From: Mycobacterium sp. NBC_00419
GTDB lineage: Bacteria > Actinomycetota > Actinomycetes > Mycobacteriales > Mycobacteriaceae
DNA length: 64,000 nucleotides
Assembly: GCF_036023875.1 (NCBI RefSeq)
Contig: NZ_CP107931.1
Span: 5,394,001 to 5,458,000 of the forward strand
Reading direction: 5' to 3'
The stretch's first letter is position 1. Each line of letters starts with the position of its first letter. This document shows, one piece after another, positions 36,608 through 43,551 of the stretch. Below the pieces are notes generated by a model, which ran no database searches, had not been told where the DNA came from, and saw only the letters and a program-made list of their open reading frames with translations. The translations under genes were made by a program, and so were the position numbers.

Positions 36608-37960
36608 GTGGCCGGGGTTTCGGACAATGTGGTGCCCTACACCGACCAGGCGTTGCTCCTGGCGTTGCGCGGATCCGGCGAAGAAGCCGTCATGCAGATC
36701 GTCTGGACCTACGAACATCCCGTCGACATGCACGGTCTGCGGCGCTTTCACGCCGAGTTCGGGCAGGGTCTGGTCGCGCGGCACATCGAGCGTTCGCCCG
36801 TCCCGTTCGGCCGGCATCGCTGGGTAGCGGCACCGGGCCCGCAGTGCGACATCGACATGGACGACTCGACGCGCCCGCGCGCCGAGCTGTTCGAGTGGGT
36901 CAACGAACACCTCCAACTGCCCATCGACCCCGAACGCGGTCCTGGCTGGCGGATGGGCGTGCAGCGTTTCACCGACGGTTCGACGGCGATCAGCGTGGTG
37001 GTGACGCACTGCGTGGCCGACGGTGGCGGCTTCATCGGCAGGGCCATCGACACGATCAACGGCAAGGACCGCACCCTCGGCTACCCGCCCGCGGGTTCGC
37101 GCACCAGGGGGCGGGCGGTGGCCGCCGACCTGCGCCAGACCGTCAGGGACTTTCCCGAGACCGCCCGAACTCTGGGCCGCGCGGCGAAGGTGGCGCTGGC
37201 ACGCCGGCATGAACTGGTGCGGCCCAAGCCGTCCCGGCCCGCCGTCGTCTCCGGCGGTGCTCAGCAGGTACACGTGCCGAACGTGGCCGTCTACATCGAC
37301 GGCAAGGATTGGGATGCCCGCGCGGAAAGCCTTGGCGGGAACTCATATTCGCTGCTGGCCGGATTCTGCGCGAAGCTGGCCGAGCATCAGGGCCGGGTGC
37401 GCGCCTCCGATGGTGTGGTCACCCTGATGATTCCGGTCAACGAACGCCAGGATGCCGACGACACCGGCGGCAACGTGGTGTCGATCGCCAACGTCAGCTT
37501 CGACCCCATCCCGGTGACCAAGGATCTCGCCGGTGCCCGCGCGGCGATCCGGCAGGGCCTCAAGACTGCCCGCGACGTGCCCGACGAGATGGTGGCGCTG
37601 CTTCCGCTCATCCCGTTTCTGCCCAAGCGCGCCTTCGCCAAGACCGTGGACATGACGTTCGGGTTCTCCGAGGACCTGCCGGTGTCGTGCTCCAACATGG
37701 GGGATCTGACCGCCGATCTGCTGCGCATCGACGGCACCCCGGCCGAATACATCAATCTGCGTGGCGTCGACAGGTACACGACCAGGGAAGCGCTCGAGCG
37801 CCGGCACGGCATTCTCACCCTGGTCTCGGGACGTGTCGGCGAACAGATCACCATCGCGGTGGTCGCTTACCAGCCGGGTCTGGACAACACCCGGGACCGT
37901 CTGCGCGAGGTTGTCGCCCAGGTACTCGCCGAGTTCGAGCTGACCGGTGTGATCGAATGA
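36608..37960 (+). CDS. condensation/WS-DGAT-type acyltransferase, first of a tandem pair
   Basis: A 450-residue acyltransferase with H134-C-V-A-D138-G (THCVADGGG), the HHxxxDG-type active site lacking the first His. Other landmarks are the mid-protein GGNSYSLLAGF and the C-terminal LPVSCSNMGDL, which corresponds to the DFG/latch region of condensation folds. GTG 36608 starts 5 nt after papA. It is a clear paralogue of the next gene (shared EHPVD, GGNSYSL, EFELTG motifs). Similar pairs lie beside pks5 in lipooligosaccharide loci of M. smegmatis. Proposed to add a second acyl group to the same glycolipid; this is inferred. Confidence 0.82.
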   Translation: MAGVSDNVVPYTDQALLLALRGSGEEAVMQIVWTYEHPVDMHGLRRFHAEFGQGLVARHIERSPVPFGRHRWVAAPGPQCDIDMDDSTRPRAELFEWVNEHLQLPIDPERGPGWRMGVQRFTDGSTAISVVVTHCVADGGGFIGRAIDTINGKDRTLGYPPAGSRTRGRAVAADLRQTVRDFPETARTLGRAAKVALARRHELVRPKPSRPAVVSGGAQQVHVPNVAVYIDGKDWDARAESLGGNSYSLLAGFCAKLAEHQGRVRASDGVVTLMIPVNERQDADDTGGNVVSIANVSFDPIPVTKDLAGARAAIRQGLKTARDVPDEMVALLPLIPFLPKRAFAKTVDMTFGFSEDLPVSCSNMGDLTADLLRIDGTPAEYINLRGVDRYTTREALERRHGILTLVSGRVGEQITIAVVAYQPGLDNTRDRLREVVAQVLAEFELTGVIE

Positions 37961-37969
37961 GGTTCATCG

Positions 37970-39379
37970 TTGACAACTGAAATACGGCCCAAACGACGGC
38001 TTTTCGCCCGCCGCGCAGCAGATGCGGAGAGCTCCGAGCACCGGCTCGAGTTCCTCGACCAAACCGCGTTCGAGCTGATGCGTGCCACCGGCCGCAGCCA
38101 GCTGATGCAATGCATCTGGGTCTACGAACATCCGGTGGACGTCGAGGCGCTCAAGCGATTCCACGACAACTTCACCGCATCGCTGGGCAGCCGGCTGATC
38201 GAGCCGTCCCCGCTTCCGTTCGGCCGGCCTCGCTGGGTCGATCCGGTCGGTCCGCCCGCACCGATCCGCTTCGCCGAGCATCCGCGGCCGCGCAGTGAGC
38301 TGATGGACTGGGCCGACGAACTCGGCGAGCTGCCGATGGATCCCGAGCACGGTCCGGCGTGGTATCTGGTGGTACAGCCATTGACCGACGGCTCGACCGC
38401 GATATCGATGCTCGGCTCGCATTGCATCGGCGACGGGGTCGGCGCACTGCTGGCGATCTTCGAAGCCGTCACCGGCAACATCCGCGACATCGGATACCCG
38501 CCGCCGAAGGCACGCCCGGCCCGCGCAGCGCTGGCCGCCGATCTGCGTCAGGCGGTGCGTGATCTGCCTCTGACTGCCCGCACGGCGGTCAAGGCCGCCA
38601 AACTCGTCGCCGCACAGCGCAAAGAACTGGCCAAGTCCCGGGCGCTGCAGCCGGCCGCCGAGCCCGGGGTCGATCTCGACAGCACGGTGGTGGTGCCGTC
38701 GGTCGCGGTCTTCGTCGATGCCAACGAGTGGGACGCCCGCGCGCACGCCCTCGGCGGAAACAGTTATTCGCTGGTGGCCGGGTTCGCTGCGAAGATGGCC
38801 GAGCATCTGGGCCGTCGCCGGACCTCCGACGGAGCGGTCACCCTGGTGATCGCGATCAATCTGCGGGAGAACCTCGACGACGACCGTGCCCTGGCCATGG
38901 CGTTCGCCAATGCCACCGTCGACCCAACCCAGGTGACCACCGATCTTTCCGAGGCCCGTGCGATGGTTCGGACCGCCCGGGAGACCGCCAAGGCACAGCC
39001 GGACCCAACCCTGGAGCTACTTCCGCTGATGCCGTGGCTGCCCAAGCCCGCGGTCAAGGGGGTGGCGGAGTTGCTGTTCGCCTACTCCGACGACCTCCCG
39101 GTGTCGTGTTCGAACCTGGGGGACCTGCCGCCCCAGCTCGCCCAACTCGACGGAACCGATGCGGAGTACGTCTTGATCCGGGCACTGGACCAGCACGTGA
39201 CGATGCGGGAGATCCAGCGCTCGCACGGTCAGCTCGTCGTGGTGTCCGGGCGGATCAACGGCAAGGTGGTGATCTCGGTAGAGGCGTACGAGATCGGCGC
39301 GGAGAACAGCAAGCCGCGGTTGCGGGCGTTGGCGGCCCAGACGCTGGCCGAGTTCGAACTGACCGGCAGCATCGAGTAG
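37970..39379 (+). CDS. condensation/WS-DGAT-type acyltransferase, second of the pair
   Basis: A 469-residue paralogue of the preceding protein, with active site H151-C-I-G-D155-G (SHCIGDGVG), GGNSYSLVAGF and LPVSCSNLGDLP. It has a basic N-terminal extension (IRPKRRLFARR) not present in its neighbour. TTG 37970 is the first in-frame start, 9 nt after the previous stop; a short N-terminal uncertainty remains. Together with papA this makes three acyltransferases for one PKS, suggesting a multiply acylated product. It ends 1 nt before the convergent Gap gene. Confidence 0.82.
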   Translation: MTTEIRPKRRLFARRAADAESSEHRLEFLDQTAFELMRATGRSQLMQCIWVYEHPVDVEALKRFHDNFTASLGSRLIEPSPLPFGRPRWVDPVGPPAPIRFAEHPRPRSELMDWADELGELPMDPEHGPAWYLVVQPLTDGSTAISMLGSHCIGDGVGALLAIFEAVTGNIRDIGYPPPKARPARAALAADLRQAVRDLPLTARTAVKAAKLVAAQRKELAKSRALQPAAEPGVDLDSTVVVPSVAVFVDANEWDARAHALGGNSYSLVAGFAAKMAEHLGRRRTSDGAVTLVIAINLRENLDDDRALAMAFANATVDPTQVTTDLSEARAMVRTARETAKAQPDPTLELLPLMPWLPKPAVKGVAELLFAYSDDLPVSCSNLGDLPPQLAQLDGTDAEYVLIRALDQHVTMREIQRSHGQLVVVSGRINGKVVISVEAYEIGAENSKPRLRALAAQTLAEFELTGSIE

Positions 39380-39380
39380 C

Positions 39381-40097
39381 TCAGAGGCTGGCGATCCCGG
39401 CGATGAACAGGATGGTGCCCACCAAGCCGAGCACGGCGGCGACCTGCCGCCGGGTGCGGCGCCGGATCCACTCGTTGAACGCCTGCACCCGAACGGCCGT
39501 TTTCTGCGGTGCGATCAGATAGCTGACGAGGGGAATCGACGAGATGGCGTTGGCCAGAATCAGGAAGGCGAACAGCGCGAGCGCCTGAATCGCCGGCGGT
39601 TCGTTGGAGGCGATGATCAGCGCGAGCAGGGCCATGTACTCGACACCCGGCATGGCCAGGCCGAGGCCGGCGAAGCTGGAGAACCAATGCGATTCGCCGT
39701 GGATGATGTTCTTGGCCCGGATGGCCACCCGGCCCGTGGTGGTCACCGGTTCGTCGGCCGGCGAGCCGTCCTCGGCGGTCAATTCGGGCGGGGCCAAGGG
39801 GTTTCGCGCGAAGCGGCCCAGCGGCACGTTGCTGCCGATGATGGCGGCGATCAGCAGCACGGCCGCGCCGATGCCGATCTGGATCTTGGAGCCGTCGAAG
39901 TTGGTGGGTCCGAACAGGCCACGGTGGAACACGAACAGCACGAGCAGGCCGACGCTGGCGCTCAGGGTGACGCCGCTCAGCAGGAAGATCAGCAGCTGGC
40001 GGATCGGGTGCTTGCGAGTCAGCATCAGGGCGATCAGACCGATGCGGGTGGGTTCGAAATTGACCGCGATGGCGAGCACCAGCACGGTCGTCCACAT
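39381..40097 (-). CDS. Gap/Sap (SfLAP)-family lipid-addressing membrane protein
   Basis: A 238-residue membrane protein with about six hydrophobic helices and the family start NFEPTRIGLIALMLTRKHP. Gap (glycopeptidolipid) and Sap (sulfolipid) proteins are small integral membrane proteins needed for surface export of those lipids. The linked PKS and acyltransferases suggest this one addresses their product to the surface. No MmpL gene is in the window. It ends against the acyltransferase operon and lies 45 nt downstream of the glycosyltransferase gene on the same strand. Confidence 0.85.
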   Translation of the reverse strand: MWTTVLVLAIAVNFEPTRIGLIALMLTRKHPIRQLLIFLLSGVTLSASVGLLVLFVFHRGLFGPTNFDGSKIQIGIGAAVLLIAAIIGSNVPLGRFARNPLAPPELTAEDGSPADEPVTTTGRVAIRAKNIIHGESHWFSSFAGLGLAMPGVEYMALLALIIASNEPPAIQALALFAFLILANAISSIPLVSYLIAPQKTAVRVQAFNEWIRRRTRRQVAAVLGLVGTILFIAGIASL

Positions 40098-40142
40098 GGC
40101 TGCTGACTTTACCTTGTCGGCGCGTAGCGGCCGATTCGCCGA

Positions 40143-41384
40143 TCAGCGGCCGGGGTGTTTGCGGGCCGCCGCTTCGAGCAGGTCTGCGGCGGCGGTGATG
40201 CTGGCCGTGGGTGCGGTCATCCGGGCGGCCACCGCGCGCGCCCGTGCGGCGTATTCCGGTGTGAGAACTGTCCTCAGGTCAGCAAGCAGGGTGTCCCTGG
40301 TGGTGGCGGTGAACCGGCGTGCCGTTCCGACCTTCAGCCGGGTGACTTGGTTTGCCCAGACCGGCTGATCGGCTCCGACCCACAGGATGAGGGTGGGCAC
40401 CCCGGAGCGGACGCTGGCCGCAGTGGTCCCCGCTCCGCCGTGATGGACGATGGCGCGGCACAGCGGGAACACCGCTGAGTGATTGACCGAGCGCACCACC
40501 TTGACGTGCTCGGCGTCGGGGATGTCGGCGACGTCCCAGATACCGGTGCAGATCAGCGCACGCTCACCGAGCTCGGCGCACACGTCGGTGATCAGCGCGA
40601 TGGCCTCGGCGGGGGAGCCGACCGGCATGCTGCCCCAGCCGAAGTAGATCGGCGGCGCGCCCGCCCCAATCCAGGAGCTGACCGCATCGTCGACCGAGGT
40701 GGACAGTGCCATCGTCAACGAGCCGATGAGCGGGCGCTTGCCCTCCCATTCCTGCTCCAGCCCGGGAAAGAACACGTCGTCGTAGGCCTGGATCTCCAGC
40801 GTGCCGCCCTCGACGACACGTCGCACCCCGCGGGTGGTCGCCCTGGGCAGGCCCAGGGCGCGCCGCTGGTCGTCCTCGGCGCTCTTGTAGAGGCGCCAGT
40901 GGCCCCATTCGACCACCGCCCATGCCGGCCCGAGCACCGGTTTGGGGATCGACAGGGTCTGGCTGTTGGGTCGGCACGGAAAGTAGTGCAGGGCGGCCAG
41001 CGGGACGTGTCGGTACTCGGCGACGTTGGCCGCGACTTCCTGATAGGTGGTGCCGGTCAGGATCAGGTCGGCGCCCTCGGACATGGCGGTCAGCGTCTCG
41101 TTCATCTCGGCCCAGCCGTCGCTGATGTACTCGCGGGCCTGGCGGACGACGGCGAGCGGATTGCGGGGCTTCCACCACTCGGTGAAGACGTCGGCTTCGA
41201 TCTGCTTCTGCGAGTCGACGCCATAGGGCAGCGCCGGACCCAGGCCGGCGTCCTCGACGAAGTCAACGAGGTTGGGTGGTACCGCCATCCGCACCTCGTG
41301 GCCGCGGCGGACGAGTTCGAGGCCGACTGCGGCGCAGGGTTCGACATCCCCCCGCGTCCCGTGGACCGCCACGGCGAATTTCAT
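40143..41384 (-). CDS. GT1-family glycosyltransferase
   Basis: A 413-residue GT-B glycosyltransferase of the MGT/Gtf type. The N-terminal VAVHGTRGDVEPCAAVGLELVRRGHEV is the acceptor-domain signature. The C-terminal nucleotide-sugar motif is HHGGAGTTAASVRSGVPTLI followed by DQPVWANQV. It resembles the Gtf enzymes of glycopeptidolipid synthesis and Rv1524/Rv1526c at the M. tuberculosis pks5 locus. It probably attaches a sugar to a lipid or to the lipid's glycan core. It is transcribed with the Gap gene, opposite to the PKS operon. Confidence 0.88.
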   Translation of the reverse strand: MKFAVAVHGTRGDVEPCAAVGLELVRRGHEVRMAVPPNLVDFVEDAGLGPALPYGVDSQKQIEADVFTEWWKPRNPLAVVRQAREYISDGWAEMNETLTAMSEGADLILTGTTYQEVAANVAEYRHVPLAALHYFPCRPNSQTLSIPKPVLGPAWAVVEWGHWRLYKSAEDDQRRALGLPRATTRGVRRVVEGGTLEIQAYDDVFFPGLEQEWEGKRPLIGSLTMALSTSVDDAVSSWIGAGAPPIYFGWGSMPVGSPAEAIALITDVCAELGERALICTGIWDVADIPDAEHVKVVRSVNHSAVFPLCRAIVHHGGAGTTAASVRSGVPTLILWVGADQPVWANQVTRLKVGTARRFTATTRDTLLADLRTVLTPEYAARARAVAARMTAPTASITAAADLLEAAARKHPGR

Positions 41385-41404
41385 TGACCGGTACCTGCGT
41401 TCGA

Positions 41405-41461
41405 CGACAGTGCAGCGCGGCCCGAGGCCAGCGTTCCTGCGATTAGATCACAACTGTCGTG
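41405..41461. repeat. widely spaced inverted repeat between the membrane protein and glycosyltransferase genes
   Basis: ACGACAGT (41405-41412) and ACTGTCGT (41454-41461) are perfect 8-nt complements separated by 41 nt and fill the 85-nt gap upstream of the glycosyltransferase start. They could form a long-looped RNA stem or be two regulator half-sites. Confidence 0.3.
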
Positions 41462-41469
41462 GCACGCCC

Positions 41470-42213
41470 TCAATGCGAGGTCTTGGAGAACCACTTCATC
41501 TTGATCCGCCAGGAATGCGCGGAGGCCAGCGCGAAGCCGGCCCCGCACAGGCAGGCGAAGAACCAGACCATCTTCCCGCCCTCCACCGACTGGAACGGTG
41601 TCACGTAGGCGGTGATGATCCGGATCGAGCAGGCGACGACGCCGGCGCCCGAGGCCAGCAGATAGACGTTGGCGATCAGCCGCGAGCGGGGGTCCTTGCG
41701 CAGGATCAGCAGCGCTCGCGAACCGTAGACCAACAGATAGATCAGGGTGCCGCAGAGCAGCAGCCAGTAGGCGCTGAGCCAGAAATCCGTGGGCACCTGG
41801 AAGAAGTCCGGCCGGTAGATCTTGGCGCCGTTGCCGATGGAGAACGTGGCCAGCAGCAGCGGTATGCACAGTGTCGCCGGGCGCTCCACGTACTGCTTGA
41901 ACGTCAGTTGCAGGGTGTGGTCCTCCTGCAGTCTGCCCAGGGCGTTGTAGACGATCGCGGAGGCGGCCACGATGTAGCAGTCGTGCCCGAGGTAGTCCTC
42001 GAGGTTCCACTTGCCGGTGAGGTTGTACAGCAGTTGCCCGACGGTCTCCGACGCCAGCGGCGACATCAACAGGACCGCGGCGCCCTGGAGCGCGATATTG
42101 AGGGTCGCGGCGACTTCCCAGCGGCACGACCACGTCACCCGCCTGATCCACAGGCTCCACGCGATACACGCCAGGGTGATGGTGATGAGAACACCAAGAG
42201 CCATAGCCGACAA
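41470..42213 (-). CDS. multi-pass membrane protein of unknown function
   Basis: A 247-residue protein with about seven hydrophobic segments. They begin LGVLITITLACIAWSLWI, and the last is WFFACLCGAGFALASA, followed by a short basic tail. A hydrophilic segment around residues 65-80 (NLTGKWNLEDYLGHDC) and conserved-looking aromatic and His residues recall sensor or transporter membrane domains, but I do not recognise the family. It lies 29 nt after the HTH gene on the same strand, so the two probably form one unit, with the membrane protein as effector or sensor. Confidence 0.75.
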   Translation of the reverse strand: MSAMALGVLITITLACIAWSLWIRRVTWSCRWEVAATLNIALQGAAVLLMSPLASETVGQLLYNLTGKWNLEDYLGHDCYIVAASAIVYNALGRLQEDHTLQLTFKQYVERPATLCIPLLLATFSIGNGAKIYRPDFFQVPTDFWLSAYWLLLCGTLIYLLVYGSRALLILRKDPRSRLIANVYLLASGAGVVACSIRIITAYVTPFQSVEGGKMVWFFACLCGAGFALASAHSWRIKMKWFSKTSH

Positions 42214-42242
42214 CCTTTACCCCCGAATAACTTCAGCAAATA

Positions 42243-42704
42243 CTACAGGGGAGGCGCATCCTGTCGAGGTTCCGATTCCGAGAGTTTGCGCACAATGCGT
42301 AAAGTCCTGGGCGAATTAATTGTCGTCACCGTAAATGGCACGGATTCGACGTAATTCCATACCTCTTCCCGGCTCATGAGGCCGAACCGAATCTGCAGGT
42401 CGGGCGAGCTCAAGCCGAATCTTCCTGCCAGTAAACGCAGCTCCTCGGCGTTCGGGTAGTCGCCGTCCTTGATCCGCCGGTAATACGTGGAGCTGGAGAT
42501 CCCGAGTGCGTCGTAGATGTCCTTGGCCTCCACGTCACCGTCGAGAAGGTACTCGAGAAGCGTTTTGAGCTGTCTGCCGTTTTCGTCGGTCCGAGGCACC
42601 CAATCACGATACCCGAACTCCCGGTAATGGGTATTGGCAACCTTCGGGGACAAAGAATTCAATTTATTGACACTGCCGTCACAGTTATGGGAATGGTCTC
42701 CCAT
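42243..42704 (-). CDS. helix-turn-helix transcriptional regulator
   Basis: A 153-residue protein with a Cro/XRE-like HTH at about residues 60-115 (AKDIYDALGISSSTYYRRI, then a second helix pair LRLLAGRFGLSSPDLQIRFGL). The N-terminal 40 residues are not recognisable. The start is uncertain. ATG 42704 is used here, but its codon is part of an inverted repeat and has no SD. A TTG about 60 nt downstream, preceded by TAAATT and 7 nt, would make a shorter leaderless product beginning LSPKVANTHY. The promoter region is shared with the divergent 42734 gene and carries repeats likely bound by this protein. Confidence 0.7.
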   Translation of the reverse strand: MGDHSHNCDGSVNKLNSLSPKVANTHYREFGYRDWVPRTDENGRQLKTLLEYLLDGDVEAKDIYDALGISSSTYYRRIKDGDYPNAEELRLLAGRFGLSSPDLQIRFGLMSREEVWNYVESVPFTVTTINSPRTLRIVRKLSESEPRQDAPPL

Positions 42705-42714
42705 TTCTGGGAAT
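42687..42714. promoter_or_regulatory. repeat cluster between divergent genes, probable operator of the HTH regulator
   Basis: ATGGGA-ATGGTC-TCCCAT is an 18-bp inverted repeat (42687-42704). TGGGAAT also recurs as direct repeats at 42688-42694 and 42708-42714, 20 bp apart, so on the same helix face. It lies 8 bp from the -10 of the divergent gene, placed to control both directions. Confidence 0.5.
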
Positions 42715-42721
42715 CGGCCGC

Positions 42722-42727
42722 TACGGT
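42722..42727 (+). promoter_or_regulatory. -10 box (TACGGT), leaderless start of the 42734 gene
   Basis: TACGGT is exactly 6 nt before ATG 42734. The operator-like repeats end 8 bp upstream, where the -35 and spacer would be. Confidence 0.5.
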
Positions 42728-42733
42728 GGGGGC

Positions 42734-43327
42734 ATGGTTGCTCCTCCCGTGACCAACCCGTCGAGCAACGTGCGGGTAGTCGATGACGAAATTGCAGGTC
42801 TTCCGCGAGCGGAAGACATGGTGCACATGGCTGTGCCACTGAGCCATGACCTGACCGCGGAACTCGACGGTGCGGTGGCTGTCGCCGCCGTCGGGTTCGA
42901 GGAATTCCTGCTGGCCGCGCTGGGCCGCGCCATCGCGCGGACCATCGGTGTCGGTGTGGTGACGGTCGGTGGGCTGACCACGGTCGCCCCGATCAGGTTG
43001 ACCTGCGCGCTGGAACGCGGCCTCGATGCCGACGGCCTGCTCGCCGACGTCCGGCGGGCGCTGGCCGACCCGCCGCACGGAACGCACGGTCCGGCCGACG
43101 TGATGTTCTCCTTCCTGGGTCTGTCACCGGAACCGGCGCTGGGGCCGTTGCAGCTCGTCGACGGCCCGGCGCTGGCCGTGCTGGCGTACCGCCGTGACGG
43201 CGTGCTGGCGATGGACTGGTGGTACGACGGCCGCAGGCTGGACGCGTGCACCATCGAGGAGCTGGCCGGCCAGTTCCGGCTCGGGTTGATCGGGCTGACG
43301 TCCGAGGTCACCCCGGTCTGCCGCTAG
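42734..43327 (+). CDS. orphan C-terminal half of a condensation (NRPS C/E-type) domain
   Basis: A 197-residue protein resembling only the second lobe of nonribosomal peptide synthetase condensation or epimerisation domains. It has the AFLLAALGRAIART-type helix (FEEFLLAALGRA), TTVAPIRLTCAL, then ADVMFSFLGLSP (the N-x-x-G latch region), and MDWWYDGRRLDACTIEELAGQFRLGL at the end. The catalytic HHxxxDG lobe is missing, so it is unlikely to be an independent acyl-transfer enzyme. It could be a gene remnant, or a lobe that pairs with another protein. The leaderless start and intact frame argue that it is expressed. Its TAG stop overlaps the ileS T-box promoter. Confidence 0.7.
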   Translation: MVAPPVTNPSSNVRVVDDEIAGLPRAEDMVHMAVPLSHDLTAELDGAVAVAAVGFEEFLLAALGRAIARTIGVGVVTVGGLTTVAPIRLTCALERGLDADGLLADVRRALADPPHGTHGPADVMFSFLGLSPEPALGPLQLVDGPALAVLAYRRDGVLAMDWWYDGRRLDACTIEELAGQFRLGLIGLTSEVTPVCR

Positions 43328-43330
43328 AAT
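43325..43330 (+). promoter_or_regulatory. -10 box (TAGAAT) of the ileS T-box leader
   Basis: TAGAAT overlaps the stop codon (TAG 43325-43327) of the preceding gene and would start the T-box RNA at about 43337, just before stem I. Confidence 0.45.
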
Positions 43331-43551
43331 CTGTCCAACGGCACCGATCCGGCCATCACCGGGGAGCCTTCGGAAGAACGGTCCGACGATCCGAGGTCGG
43401 GGGCCAAGTAGACCCGAACGGGTGGGCCCGTCACAGCCTGCAATGAGCGACGCACGGCGACGTGCGTAAGCGGGGTGGTACCGCGGCGCTCGCGCACCTG
43501 CGCGTCGTCGTCCCCGTGCCTGAGGATCCGGCACAGGAGACGAGCGCAATC
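43331..43551 (+). ncRNA. T-box riboswitch controlling ileS translation
   Basis: This is the short actinobacterial ileS T-box. Stem I carries the isoleucine specifier ATC at 43355-43357 (GGCCATCACCGGGGAG). The conserved T-box TGGTACCGCGG is at 43476-43486 and pairs with the uncharged tRNA acceptor end. GCGCTCG (43486-43492) is complementary to CGAGCGC (43541-43547), right after the SD AGGAG (43535-43539). A second hairpin GTGCC/GGCAC lies in front of the SD. No U-tract terminator is present, so control should be by SD sequestration, as known for mycobacterial ileS T-boxes. Confidence 0.92.

Noticed and set aside
43462..43551. Upstream in-frame ATG (43462) for ileS
   Set aside because: It falls in the T-box leader and adds 30 unconserved residues; GTG 43552 matches the mycobacterial IleS N-terminus.
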